This document shows, piece by piece, positions 1 to 7,764 of a stretch of 64,000 bases of DNA. The stretch comes from an uncultured Oscillospiraceae bacterium (GTDB lineage: Bacteria > Bacillota > Clostridia > Oscillospirales > Oscillospiraceae), in assembly GCA_949878425.1 (NCBI GenBank), contig CATLAL010000010.1:1-64000 (forward strand), read 5' to 3'. A program made the translations under genes and the position numbers. Within the stretch, counting starts at the first letter, position 1; each line of letters starts with the position of its first letter. The notes beneath the pieces are model-generated. The model was not told the DNA's origin. It saw only the letters and a program-made list of their open reading frames with translations, and did no database searches.

Positions 1-67
1 ACCTCTCTGCTGGAAGCAGCTTCTTCACGCGTTCCCATTGTTCTTTTGTCAATTCATATCGCTTCAT
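1..67 (-). CDS. Transposase, N-terminal fragment (cut by window edge)
   Basis: Reading leftwards from an ATG at 67, the first 22 codons give a peptide beginning MKRYELTKEQWERVK and continuing KKLLPAER. This is the typical N-terminal start (a Trp-containing DNA-binding segment) of IS5/IS4-superfamily DDE transposases. The rest lies outside the window, so catalytic residues cannot be seen. It starts about 57 bases inside the IS end at 124, a normal position for the first gene of such an element. Confidence 0.7.
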   Translation of the reverse strand, partial: MKRYELTKEQWERVKKLLPAER

Positions 68-124
68 GGCCCTATTTTCGCACTTTTATTTGATTTGTGC
101 AATATTTATTTTTCAAACAAGCCC
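1..124 (-). mobile_element. Right end of an IS5-type insertion sequence
   Basis: The window opens inside an insertion sequence whose transposase reads leftwards off the edge. The terminus TTTTTCAAACAAGCCC ends at base 124 and is followed by TA at 125-126, the presumed target duplication. The same terminus is found on the family A short elements elsewhere in the window. Only one end is visible, so size and subgroup are inferred; a 2-bp TA duplication is known for the IS427 group of IS5. Confidence 0.7.
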
Positions 125-238
125 TAGAACATCGGATTTTAGTCACCGGGAACACAAAAGCGAATTGGGAGATTTCTTTTGGATGACCCTGTCCATGTGG
201 TAATGTCCGAAGATGTGGTATTTGAACTTGCACCGCTG

Positions 239-645
239 TCAGTTCAGTTTTTTGTCAACCTCCAGGCCCGGATAGCGGAACTTGATGCGGATGGTTTCAG
301 CGTCCAGGACAGTGATCTGCTCCACAAACTTGCGGGTGATGGCGTCATCGTATACCGCAAATTTTGTTTCCCGCTGTTCAACAAACTCCTGCAGGCTGTT
401 CATCCGGGCCGCTTGGCCAGCCTGCCGTTCATCCGCCTGCCGGAGCGATCCAAGCTGGTGCAGGATGCTCTCCCGCTCCTCTGCGATCTCTCTGAGTCGG
501 ACATGCCGTCCGCAGCTCCATGCGCCAGTGCCTCTCCGGGTCACTCTGTCCTTGATATAGCTGGCGTGAGCGTTCCGGTGTCAATATTTTCTTTTTCAAA
601 TTGGACGGTCACACCCAGCCGCATCAGCTCCCGCAGAGCGGCAAA
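239..645 (-). pseudogene. Serine site-specific recombinase, decayed remnant
   Basis: Two pieces of a large serine recombinase lie in different frames. Bases about 541-640 encode a catalytic-domain piece with LGVTVQFEKENIDTG, the conserved segment of Tn4451/Tn5397-type recombinases. Bases 239-530 encode a C-terminal coiled-coil tail followed by RKFVEQITVLDAETIRI, typical of the end of these proteins. The N-terminal Ser region, most of the catalytic core, the zinc ribbon and the joining reading frame are missing, so it cannot be active. It abuts an rtcB fragment on the opposite strand at about 643. A matching N-terminal recombinase fragment on the same strand lies at 10189-10295. Confidence 0.7.
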
Positions 646-1029
646 GGGGCTGTGTCCGCCAAGAGGGATGAACTGCTGCTGATTCCGGTCAATATGCGGG
701 ATGGAAGCATCCTGGCGGCAGGGCGGGGAAATCCGGAGTGGAATGATTCCGCGCCTCACGGGGCAGGGCGGCTCCTGTCCAGAACGGAGGCCCGGCGTAC
801 TTTGGATTTGGAAGCGTACCGGAGGGCGATGGAGGGAATCTATACCACATCCGTAAACGAGCATACGTTAGACGAGGCGCCGATGGTGTACAAATCCCTG
901 GGTGAAATCCTTGAGACGGTTGGAGAAACCGTGGACATTATTGACTTGATGAAGCCAATCTACAACTTTAAATTCCATGGCTGGCATGGAAATACCGCGG
1001 ATGAAAAAGCGGAGAATGTTCATGACTGA
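643..1029 (+). pseudogene. rtcB: rtcB RNA ligase, 3' fragment
   Basis: The frame encodes only the last ~120 residues of RtcB, the RNA 3'-phosphate ligase used in RNA repair. Visible signatures are LLIPVNMRDGSILAAGRGNP, SAPHGAGR (the region around the guanylylated His) and SMEGIY/IYNFK-like motifs near the C terminus. The first ~280 residues, including most metal ligands, are absent; the sequence changes abruptly into recombinase DNA on the other strand at about 643. No ribosome site or start suits this fragment. It is most simply a gene cut by integration or deletion. The 3' end overlaps the next gene by a few bases. Confidence 0.75.
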
Positions 1030-2068
1030 TATTTATTCCTGGATTTTATCTCCGGAGATACGCGACTACCTCCGGGGAAATTACCGGCCAACTCTGATGG
1101 AGCGGCAGGCGATGATTCGCGGCGCTTACAAACCCATTGAGGAAAAGCTGTCCGCTCTCCAGGAGCTTCTCGGCGAGGCGGAGACGGAGGGGGACCGGAT
1201 ATTTCTGGAAAAGGTAATAGGGGTCTACCAGTTTGCGGTCCGGGAAATTCGGGAGTGCCGCCGGGACGAATTATATTTTTATCGTACCGCAGTACAATTC
1301 GGCGGAGACAGCGGCCTGTTCGCGTTTCCGTTTACTTACCTGGGCGGCACGGAGGCTGGAATTTGCCGTTCCTATCAATGGAACTCAGGTGAAAACGAGT
1401 CCTTTGACTGTCCGGCTTCCTGCGGCTATACGGTGCAAAAATGGCGGCGGAGGGGGGCGTGGAGGCCGGTACTCAGCTTTGACCTAAAGCCGATAAACGA
1501 GGAATATCGAACAACCCGCTTTCATCTGTATGATACTTTGATGAAGCAAACAAAAATGACCCGGGAGGAATGGGAGAAAAGCTGTGACCCGGAAAGGCCC
1601 CATCCCTATTTGCTCCCCTTTTCTACCGGAGACTTGGTGTACCTTGACGCACCCTTGCTTGAACAGCCAGTATACGGCGTTCTGTGCTGTTGGACCAGTG
1701 ACTGTCCCGATTGCAGTGGTGAGCGGTATATACTTATGGGCTATATTGAAAACGAACGGTTTCGGCCCATGGATTTGTCTGGGCATGACGTTGCTTTTGG
1801 CGGTTCCGAATACCGCGTGGTTGATTGGCTGCGCAGTGTTTCTATGGAGGAGCTGCCCGCCGGTCAGGAGATTTTGGGGGAGATCGGGGCATATCTCCGG
1901 CGAACAAACCATCAGGACTGGGCTGCGGCCAAGTATCAGTTCATGCACATTTTTGTGCGCAGCCAGAATATAGCCGGTTATCTGCCGTATCGTGTGCAGC
2001 AAGCGGCACTAGCTGAACTTGTGGGAAATTATTGTCCAAATCATCCCAACACTCACTTTTACAAATAA
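1022..2068 (+). CDS. Hypothetical protein, 348 aa
   Basis: A complete open frame starting MTDIYSWILSPEIRDYL. The start at 1022 is chosen because GGAG lies seven bases upstream; an earlier ATG at 977 has no such site. I do not recognise a family. The protein appears soluble, has no signal peptide or membrane segment, is acidic and rich in aromatic residues, and has a Cys cluster (CCWTSDCPDC, about residue 235) that could bind metal. It starts inside the tail of the rtcB fragment. Its base composition resembles the acquired DNA rather than the GC-rich chromosome further right. Confidence 0.6.
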   Translation: MTDIYSWILSPEIRDYLRGNYRPTLMERQAMIRGAYKPIEEKLSALQELLGEAETEGDRIFLEKVIGVYQFAVREIRECRRDELYFYRTAVQFGGDSGLFAFPFTYLGGTEAGICRSYQWNSGENESFDCPASCGYTVQKWRRRGAWRPVLSFDLKPINEEYRTTRFHLYDTLMKQTKMTREEWEKSCDPERPHPYLLPFSTGDLVYLDAPLLEQPVYGVLCCWTSDCPDCSGERYILMGYIENERFRPMDLSGHDVAFGGSEYRVVDWLRSVSMEELPAGQEILGEIGAYLRRTNHQDWAAAKYQFMHIFVRSQNIAGYLPYRVQQAALAELVGNYCPNHPNTHFYK

Positions 2069-2095
2069 AATGCTATTAGGAAAAAATACCCTTGA

Positions 2096-2236
2096 CAAAT
2101 CTGCTCTCAGCTTACCCGCCGCGTCCATGAGACGGGCCGGTTCTATGACGCGGACCTGGAGGAGCTGCGGCAAAGCTATGACGGGCTGTGGGACGCGGCA
2201 CAGAAAATCCTCACCTCTCTGGCAAAGCTCCAATAA
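2096..2236 (+). pseudogene. 3' remnant of an unidentified gene
   Basis: An open stretch with no start encodes about 46 residues ending RQSYDGLWDAAQKILTSLAKLQ before TAA at 2234-2236. The helical, charged sequence looks like the C-terminal tail of a larger mobile-element protein. It is directly followed by the hairpin at 2241-2276, as a real gene end would be. Identity unknown. Confidence 0.35.
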
Positions 2237-2240
2237 CGAT

Positions 2241-2276
2241 ATAAACCTCCAGGACACACTTTCCCTGGAGGTTTAT
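2241..2276. terminator. Bidirectional hairpin between convergent genes
   Basis: A perfect 13-bp inverted repeat (arms at 2241-2253 and 2264-2276, ten-base loop) lies between the rightward remnant at 2096-2236 and the leftward Xre gene whose stop it overlaps. The T-run is weak on both sides. Confidence 0.6.
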
Positions 2277-2533
2277 GGCTCTAAATTGTTCTCGTCAAAA
2301 AGTGGGGAAGCGAAAAAAGCATCAAGCCCAATGCCCAACCCTTGGCACATCTCATGGATTACCCGCAGTTTGACAGAATCGTAGGAGCAATTTATAACAT
2401 TTCCTATCGTTGACTTTGGTACGCCGCTTTTCATGTAAAGCTGGTACTGCGTCATGCCCTTTTCATTGAGCAGCTGTGTCAGCCGTTCGCTGACTGCCTG
2501 ATTTAGCTTCACCCCATCACCACCCTGTCGCAA
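2273..2533 (-). CDS. Xre-family helix-turn-helix regulator
   Basis: A protein of 79-86 residues that is almost entirely an HTH_3/Xre domain: SERLTQLLNEKGMTQYQLYM followed by SGVPKSTIGNVI, the two helices of the DNA-reading motif, then a helix bundle. It should be a cytoplasmic DNA-binding repressor or activator of a mobile element. ATG at 2533 gives 86 residues; GTG at 2512 (protein beginning VKLNQAV) has a GGGTGG ribosome site and is equally likely. It is divergent from the SLOG-domain gene at 2626, so a shared control region lies between 2534 and 2625. Confidence 0.8.
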   Translation of the reverse strand: MRQGGDGVKLNQAVSERLTQLLNEKGMTQYQLYMKSGVPKSTIGNVINCSYDSVKLRVIHEMCQGLGIGLDAFFASPLFDENNLEP

Positions 2534-2625
2534 AAATTGTAACAGGACAGCTCAGAAAATTAGTCCCTGCAACTGTACTATTTGCGGATTTTGTGCTATT
2601 ATGCAGAGAGCAGGGAATGGGGGTG

Positions 2626-3066
2626 ATGCGGATGATTGTCACGTTCTGCGGACACAGCAAACTATATCAGACCGGCGATTTCTCCAAGTGGCTGGATAGA
2701 ATACTCCCATCGCTCATAGAGGGCGGCGCGGCCACCTTCTACCTCGGCGGCTACGGAGACTTTGACAGTCTGGCAGCGGCGGCGGTGAGACGGCAGAAAG
2801 CGGTTTATCCCCACATCACCGCCATTCTGGTGCTGGCTTACCTCAACCGGGAAATCGACACTTCCCGCTATGACAGCACTACCTATCCGCCCCTTGAAAA
2901 CGTGCCGCCCCGCTACGCCATTGTCAGGAGAAACGAGTGGATGGTCCGGGAGAGCGACGCGGTGATCTCCGGCGTCACGCATGGGTGGGGTGGGGCGGCG
3001 AAAACTTTGGACTATGCGCGGCGCAGACAGAAAGTAATTTTTCAATTCCCAAGACATCGGGAATAA
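2626..3066 (+). CDS. SLOG-family (DUF1273/YspA-like) protein
   Basis: The 146-residue protein starts MRMIVTFCGHSKLYQ, matching the first strand and the nucleotide-binding Gly/His loop of the DUF1273/YspA-like SLOG (Rossmann) family. The later RRNEWMVRESDAVISGVTH segment is also typical. SLOG proteins bind nucleotides or nucleotide-derived ligands; the ligand here is unknown. Start 2626 is preferred over 2593 because the GGGGGTG site lies just upstream. Such genes are common cargo of conjugative elements, which fits the surrounding recombinase and parB remnants. Confidence 0.7.
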   Translation: MRMIVTFCGHSKLYQTGDFSKWLDRILPSLIEGGAATFYLGGYGDFDSLAAAAVRRQKAVYPHITAILVLAYLNREIDTSRYDSTTYPPLENVPPRYAIVRRNEWMVRESDAVISGVTHGWGGAAKTLDYARRRQKVIFQFPRHRE

Positions 3067-3153
3067 GCGGCGGGGCCGCATCCTTGCAAAAAATTGCCGG
3101 TGCGGTTATGCTGGTATCAAATCAAATTCAAGAGGTGTTTATCATGCTGACCT

Positions 3154-3471
3154 ATGAAAAAGTGTTGGGATGGTTTGTATGTGAACCAGAATAGTGCGGT
3201 CGGAGAGCCGGATATTCGTGATCTGAACTTTGATGGTGCGGAGGATTTTGGTCTGCTGGCAGTTAGCTCTTATCCGCACAACGTACCATATAGCTATTTC
3301 CTGTGGAATCAAGAGACAGACCGCTTTGCATATGGGTTTACCTTGTGTGGCAGCGGTGCATTGGAAATCGACCTGCAAAACCGGCAGTTGATTGAGGAAG
3401 AACACGATGTACTTGGTTCCTACGAAACGGTCTACGCCTACGCTGAGGACGGTTCTCTCCAGAAACAATAA
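3154..3471 (+). pseudogene. Fragment of an XAC2610-like beta-propeller-type protein
   Basis: The 105-residue frame contains GEPDIRDLNFDGAEDFGLL followed by PYSYFLWNQETDRFAYGF. The D-x-N-x-D-G-x-x-D motif and the FLWN strand are hallmarks of XAC2610/FG-GAP-like lipoproteins. The signal peptide and N-terminal half expected for that family are absent. A better-supported start at 3144 (AGAGGTG six bases upstream) runs out of frame after 16 codons. This suggests deletion plus a frameshift, although a short functional product cannot be excluded. Confidence 0.5.
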
Positions 3472-3509
3472 CATCTGGATTAGATTTTGCGTCAGTAGAA
3501 ATCGAAGCA

Positions 3510-3547
3510 AAGACTTGGCGGGCAATCAAAGTCCGCCGGGTCTTTTT
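3510..3547 (+). terminator. Intrinsic terminator before vanRS
   Basis: Arms AGACTTGGCGG (3511-3521) and CCGCCGGGTCT (about 3533-3542) are followed by TTTTT, closing the upstream unit. Confidence 0.65.
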
Positions 3548-3601
3548 GCATCATAAGAAGAAACGAGCAGCATTGAATTTGTTTTAAGATGTGTGCTATC
3601 C

Positions 3602-3630
3602 TTGCAGAGCAGACATTGAAGCAGTATAAT
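3602..3630 (+). promoter_or_regulatory. Promoter of vanRS
   Basis: TTGCAG (3602-3607), a 17-base spacer and a perfect TATAAT (3625-3630) lie about 115 bases upstream of vanR. No other gene starts between them. Confidence 0.65.
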
Positions 3631-3744
3631 ATAATTGCAAACGACCTGATGAACCCTTCATAAACTGCCAGCCCCCAAAACAGAGAACTCAAAAAATGGT
3701 TGATAGAATGTCTTTGACTGCGGTTATAGAAAAGAGGTTGCCCA

Positions 3745-4452
3745 ATGCACGACAAAATTTTAGTGGTTGATGATGAACAGGAAATCTCCGATTTGGTGGA
3801 ATTATATCTCCAAAATGAGAACTACGAGGTGTTTAAGTTTTACTCGGCTAAGGATGCCCTTGCCTGCATTGAATCCACTGAGCTTGATTTAGCCATTCTG
3901 GATATTATGCTGCCAGAGGTGAACGGCTTTGCCCTCTGCCAGAAGATCAGGGAGCAGCATACTTATCCTATCATCATGCTGACAGCCAAGGACGAGGAAA
4001 CTGATAAAATCACTGGCTTGACCCTGGGAGCGGATGATTATGTCACAAAGCCTTTTCGCCCTTTGGAATTGGTAGCAAGAGTAAAGGCCCAGCTCCGGCG
4101 GTATAAACGATATAACCCCGCCCAGGCTTCCGGTCAGGAACAGGCATCCGATTTGCTCCTGCACTCTGGCCTGGAAATGAATACGGGTACTCATGCCTGC
4201 CTTCTGAATGGGAAACCGCTTTCCCTGACACCAACCGAATTTTCTATTTTACGCATTTTATTGGAACGCAAGGGAAAGGTTGTCAGCTCCGAGGAACTGT
4301 TTCACAAAATTTGGAAGGACGAGTATTACAGCAAAAGCAACAATACGATCACCGTCCATATCCGGCATCTGCGTGAGAAGCTGGGAGACACCATAGATAA
4401 TCCAAAATACATTAAAACGATATGGGGAGTGGGGTATAAAATTGAAACGTAA
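3745..4452 (+). CDS. vanR: VanR-type response regulator
   Basis: A 235-residue OmpR-family regulator that switches on glycopeptide-resistance genes when phosphorylated by VanS. The receiver domain (1-120) shows the acidic pair in VVDDE, the phosphoacceptor Asp in AILDIMLPEVNG (about D53) and the switch Lys in VTKPF. The winged helix (about 140-235) ends HLREKLGD...TIWGVGYKIE. The segment RPLELVARVKAQLRRYKRYN closely resembles VanR of D-Ser-type clusters. AGAGG lies nine bases before ATG. Its end overlaps the vanS start by 11 bases, implying coupled translation. Likely targets are the phased repeats at 5581-5622. Confidence 0.9.
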   Translation: MHDKILVVDDEQEISDLVELYLQNENYEVFKFYSAKDALACIESTELDLAILDIMLPEVNGFALCQKIREQHTYPIIMLTAKDEETDKITGLTLGADDYVTKPFRPLELVARVKAQLRRYKRYNPAQASGQEQASDLLLHSGLEMNTGTHACLLNGKPLSLTPTEFSILRILLERKGKVVSSEELFHKIWKDEYYSKSNNTITVHIRHLREKLGDTIDNPKYIKTIWGVGYKIET

Positions 4453-5584
4453 ATCAAGAAAAATTCCATATCTGATTATTATGATCTCGATTAGCGTCTT
4501 ACTTTGCTTGGGACTTTATTTCCTTGTTGACAAAGTATGGAATGGTAGCTTTGTGGATTGGTTTGAGTGGAACTTCATGCAGACGAGAAATGCTTATCTT
4601 CCAGAGGCTGGACAAGAGGCTATTATCCATGAACCAATGTGGTGGAAAGTAAAACAGTTGGTACTTGGGGTTTTTATTGGAACCATCACAGTGGGAATTA
4701 TCATTGGATTTATTGTTTCACATTTCCAAGCAAAAGCGGAAAAACGGAAATCTATAACCAGCATCAGCCAAATGCTCCGAGACTATATAGGACAGGCGGA
4801 CGAGGGCTCTAATGTGTTCCCGCAGGAGTATGCGGAAATCGCCGTACAGATGGCAGAAATTAAAACAGCCATGCTCCGCAGCGAACAGGCCCTCCGGAAC
4901 GAGGCCGCGCAGAAGAATGACTTGGTGACGTATCTGGCCCACGACTTGAAAACGCCCTTAACCTCCGTTATTGGCTATTTAAGTCTGCTGGACGAAGCGC
5001 CTGATATGCCGCCGGAGCAGAAAGCAAAATATACCCATATTGCGCTGGACAAGGCAAACCGCCTGGAACGGCTGGTGAACGAGTTTTTTGAAATCACCCG
5101 GTATAATTTGCAGCAAATCACGCTGGAACAAGAGCAGATTGACCTTTACTATATGCTGGTGCAGATGGTGGACGAATTTTACCCCATCCTATCCGCAAAA
5201 GGAAATACCGCTGTTCTTCATGCTAATGAAGATTTGAGCGTCTGCGGCGATCCAATGAAGCTGGCCCGCGTATTCAATAACATTTTGAAAAACGCGGCGG
5301 CATACAGCTTTCCAAATTCTGAAATCATCATTTCCGCCGAAAAGCAGGACAGGCAAATGATAATCTTCTTTGAGAACCAGGGGCCGACCATCCCGGAGGA
5401 AAAGCTGTCCAAAATATTTGAGCGTTTCTATCGGATGGACGAGGCCCGCAGCTCCAATGCGGGCGGGGCCGGACTTGGGCTTGCGATTGCAAAGGAGATC
5501 GTCACACTCCATCATGGAACGATCACAGCCGAAAGCCATGAAAATGCAACGGTATTTACCGTATCGCTGCCTATCACTAATTAG
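4442..5584 (+). CDS. vanS: VanS-type membrane sensor histidine kinase
   Basis: A 380-residue two-component sensor starting at TTG inside the end of vanR. Membrane segments at about 9-28 and 72-93 enclose a short external loop, as in VanS proteins that sense glycopeptides. A HAMP-like linker leads to the dimerisation/phosphoacceptor helix with YLAHDLKTPLTSVIGYL (His167). The ATPase domain shows NNILKNAAAYS (N box), a degenerate FENQGP box and GGAGLGLAI (G2 box). It should phosphorylate and dephosphorylate VanR. The TTG start and overlap would keep kinase levels below those of the regulator. The stop codon lies within the first of the direct repeats upstream of the ligase. Confidence 0.9.
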   Translation: MKRKSRKIPYLIIMISISVLLCLGLYFLVDKVWNGSFVDWFEWNFMQTRNAYLPEAGQEAIIHEPMWWKVKQLVLGVFIGTITVGIIIGFIVSHFQAKAEKRKSITSISQMLRDYIGQADEGSNVFPQEYAEIAVQMAEIKTAMLRSEQALRNEAAQKNDLVTYLAHDLKTPLTSVIGYLSLLDEAPDMPPEQKAKYTHIALDKANRLERLVNEFFEITRYNLQQITLEQEQIDLYYMLVQMVDEFYPILSAKGNTAVLHANEDLSVCGDPMKLARVFNNILKNAAAYSFPNSEIIISAEKQDRQMIIFFENQGPTIPEEKLSKIFERFYRMDEARSSNAGGAGLGLAIAKEIVTLHHGTITAESHENATVFTVSLPITN

Positions 5585-5622
5585 GAAAACATCAAGCTCC
5601 TGTTAGGATTTTCTTAGGAAAC
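5581..5622 (+). promoter_or_regulatory. Putative VanR-binding direct repeats
   Basis: TTAGGAAAA (5581), TTAGGATTT (5603) and TTAGGAAAC (5614) start 22 and 11 bases apart, placing them on one DNA face as expected for an OmpR/PhoB-family activator. A possible -10, TATTAA, lies at 5634-5639. There is no good -35, which fits an activator-dependent promoter. The site assignment is inference. Confidence 0.55.
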
Positions 5623-5645
5623 CAACAACAAAATATTAAAGCATG

Positions 5646-5695
5646 ATCCGATTGCTCTTGATATGATTTTCATACCGAGGGCAATCGGATTTTTG
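5646..5695 (+). terminator. Leader hairpin before the ligase: terminator or attenuator
   Basis: A perfect 10-bp stem (ATCCGATTGC at 5646-5655, GCAATCGGAT at 5681-5690) with a 25-base loop is followed by TTTTT. It could simply end vanRS transcripts, but the only promoter-like sequence for the downstream operon lies before it, so the operon mRNA would begin with this hairpin. The AGAAGGTG ribosome site starts only a few bases after the T-run. Confidence 0.65.
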
Positions 5696-5714
5696 CATTC
5701 AGAGAAGGTGTGCT

Positions 5715-6764
5715 ATGAAAAAATATAATGTGGCAGTCCTGTTTGGCGGCTGTTCCCCGGAATACAGTGTTTCGCTGGAATCAGCCCACGCGGTTATTAC
5801 GCACATGGATCGGACAAAGTATTACCCTGTTCTGATAGGCATTTCCCCCAAAGGGGATTGGCTCTATTTCACCGGCACGGTGGAGAAAATCAAGCTGGAT
5901 ACCTGGAACAACCCTGACGACTGCGCCCCAGCCCTGGTATCCCCTGACCGGGATGCCCCTGGACTTTGGGTTCAGACAACCGCTGGTATGGAGAAGATTT
6001 CTCTGGATGCCGCTTTCCCTGTTCTGCATGGACGCAACGGCGAGGACGGGACGGTGCAGGGGTTTTTTGAATTGGCGGGTATTCCATTGGTAGGGTGCGG
6101 TGTGCTGGCCTCGGCGCTGTGCATGGACAAAGACCGGGCGCACAAGCTGGCACAGGCCGCAGGCATCACAATACCCTTGTCCACTGTGCTGACAAAGAAA
6201 GCCCGCAAGGAGGAGGCTTTTACTTGTGCTGAAAAGCTGGGGTATCCGCTGTTTGTAAAACCTGTCCGGGCCGGTTCTTCTTATGGTATCACAAGGGTTG
6301 CGGAGCGCGGTGGACTGTCTGCGGCTCTGGAGCTGGCCTTTGCATACGATGACCACATCATTTTGGAGGAGGCGATCTCCGGCTTTGAAGTCGGGTGCGC
6401 CGTTTTGGGAAATGACACCCTGACGGTGGGGGAACTGGACGAGATCGAACTGGCGGACGGCTTCTTTGATTTTACAGAGAAGTATACGCTGAAAACCTCC
6501 GCAATCCATGTTCCGGCCCGCATTTCCCCCGCGAAAACGGCAGAGATGAAAGAAGCCGCACGGCGAATTTACAAGGCCCTTGGGTGTCAGGGATTTGCGA
6601 GAGTGGATCTATTTTTGGACAAGGACGGCCGGGTGGTTTTTAACGAGGTCAACACCATTCCCGGCTTTACCGCCCACAGCCGTTACCCCAGCATGATGAA
6701 AGCGGTTGGAATGTCCTTTGAACAGGTTATTTCCAGCGTAATCGAATTGGCGGTGAGCAAATGA
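5715..6764 (+). CDS. vanG: D-Ala--D-Ser ligase, VanG type
   Basis: A 349-residue ATP-grasp ligase making the altered peptidoglycan terminus that glycopeptides bind poorly. It shows LFGGCSPEYSVSLESA at the N terminus, FPVLHGRNGEDGTVQG, the ATP-grasp FVKPVRAGSSYGI and the metal-binding FNEVNTIPGFT near the C terminus. Close matches to VanG as I recall it (LVGC, ALCMDKDRAHKL, EEAISGFEVGCAVLG, FTEKYTLK) favour the D-Ser group. The omega loop has EKY (255-257), not the substitutions of VanA/VanB D-lactate ligases. It begins a four-gene overlapping operon with vanXY, an acetyltransferase and a racemase, which supports D-Ser as co-substrate. Confidence 0.87.
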   Translation: MKKYNVAVLFGGCSPEYSVSLESAHAVITHMDRTKYYPVLIGISPKGDWLYFTGTVEKIKLDTWNNPDDCAPALVSPDRDAPGLWVQTTAGMEKISLDAAFPVLHGRNGEDGTVQGFFELAGIPLVGCGVLASALCMDKDRAHKLAQAAGITIPLSTVLTKKARKEEAFTCAEKLGYPLFVKPVRAGSSYGITRVAERGGLSAALELAFAYDDHIILEEAISGFEVGCAVLGNDTLTVGELDEIELADGFFDFTEKYTLKTSAIHVPARISPAKTAEMKEAARRIYKALGCQGFARVDLFLDKDGRVVFNEVNTIPGFTAHSRYPSMMKAVGMSFEQVISSVIELAVSK

Positions 6765-7297
6765 ACAGCCTGATTTTGGTCAATCGCAGACACGCATATT
6801 CGCAAGACACAGAACAAGACCTGATCCCTGTTCATGAGGACTATCCCAGTATCCTGCTGGAGCGGGAAGCAGCTCACGCCCTCTCTCTTATCATGGCGCA
6901 ACTGGACGGGTGGCGGTTTATTGCCCCTGTGAGCGGGTGGCGCTCTCTGGAGGAACAGTTGACAATTTACGAGGAATCGCTCCGGGAGAACGGCCCGGAG
7001 TTTACAGCGAAATTTGTAGCCATGCCCGGACACAGTGAGCATCAAACAGGGCTGGCAATCGACCTGGGGCTGCGTCAGCCGGACATTGACTTCATCCGTC
7101 CGGCTTTTCCCTATGAGGGCATCTGCCAAAAGTTTCGGGAACTGGCCCCTGCTTTCGGGTTTATTGAACGCTACCCAACGGGGAAAGAGCATATTACCGG
7201 CATCGCTCATGAACCGTGGCATTTCCGCTATGTTGGTATGCCCCATTCAGAGATCATGACCTTTAAGGGGCTGACATTGGAGGAATATCTGGCATGA
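6761..7297 (+). CDS. vanXY: VanXY-type D,D-dipeptidase/carboxypeptidase
   Basis: A 178-residue zinc peptidase of the VanY/VanX M15 family. It shows the zinc/catalytic motif S-x-H-x-x-G-x-A-x-D at 92-101 (SEHQTGLAID) and the second site EPWH at 151-154. These enzymes cleave D-Ala-D-Ala dipeptide and the terminal D-Ala of precursors, so that only D-Ser ends remain. There is no signal peptide or membrane anchor, as in cytoplasmic VanXY and unlike VanY. Its length is near VanXY_C and shorter than VanXY_G. The ATG overlaps the ligase stop (ATGA) and its own stop overlaps the next start. Confidence 0.88.
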   Translation: MNSLILVNRRHAYSQDTEQDLIPVHEDYPSILLEREAAHALSLIMAQLDGWRFIAPVSGWRSLEEQLTIYEESLRENGPEFTAKFVAMPGHSEHQTGLAIDLGLRQPDIDFIRPAFPYEGICQKFRELAPAFGFIERYPTGKEHITGIAHEPWHFRYVGMPHSEIMTFKGLTLEEYLA

Positions 7298-7764
7298 AGA
7301 TGCAGGCGGCGCTGATCCATTGGTCGAGAGGCGAGAACCTGGGACTGTACTGGAAATTCTTTTGGTGGAGAAAACAGTGTTCAGTGCGCATTGTCCGGGA
7401 TGTGTTGACCTTCTTCTTGAACCGAATGGCCCACCGGCATGGCGGCTACATTGGAAACGGAGCCAAGTTTGACAGCAAGCCCATCCTGCCTCACGGACTT
7501 CATGGCATCTATATTTCCCGTTATGCCCATGTCGGAGCTGATTGCTGGATTTATCAGAATGTCACCATTGGCTCGGTTGACAGGAAAGCCCCGCAGATTG
7601 GAGATCACTGTTTGATTGGAGCTGGCGCGGTTGTTATTGGCGACATTACAATAGGTGATTTTGTAAAAATTGGAGCTGGGACGGTGGTCTGTACGGATGT
7701 GCCGAGCCATTCAACCGTTGTGTCTCAACCTTCAAGAATTATTGTCAGGGGAACCGGAGCATGA
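7294..7764 (+). CDS. Hexapeptide-repeat acetyltransferase, serine acetyltransferase-like
   Basis: A soluble 156-residue left-handed beta-helix acyltransferase. Imperfect hexapeptide repeats run from about 55 to 145 (YISRYAHVGADCWIYQNVTIG, then IGDHCLIGAGAVVIGDITIG). LPHGLHGI contains the His expected to act in catalysis in short CysE/SatA-like enzymes. It lacks the long N-terminal helical domain of canonical CysE. The gene overlaps vanXY and the racemase by four bases each, so it belongs to the resistance operon. Known VanT proteins carry an integral-membrane acyltransferase-3 half in this role or place; here an unrelated soluble acyltransferase occurs instead. Its acceptor (L-Ser, D-Ser or another molecule) is unknown. 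Confidence 0.8.
   Translation: MKMQAALIHWSRGENLGLYWKFFWWRKQCSVRIVRDVLTFFLNRMAHRHGGYIGNGAKFDSKPILPHGLHGIYISRYAHVGADCWIYQNVTIGSVDRKAPQIGDHCLIGAGAVVIGDITIGDFVKIGAGTVVCTDVPSHSTVVSQPSRIIVRGTGA

Noticed and set aside
5715..6764. D-Ala--D-lactate ligase (VanA/VanB type)
   Set aside because: The omega loop has EKY, there is no vanH dehydrogenase, and the neighbours are VanXY and a racemase.
5715..6764. Housekeeping Ddl ligase
   Set aside because: The operon context with vanRS, vanXY and racemase and the close VanG-like motifs argue against it.
7294..7764. Virginiamycin-type (Vat) streptogramin acetyltransferase
   Set aside because: The protein is shorter (156 residues) and lacks the Vat/CatB-type extended loop; the HGLHGI motif points to serine acetyltransferase-like enzymes.
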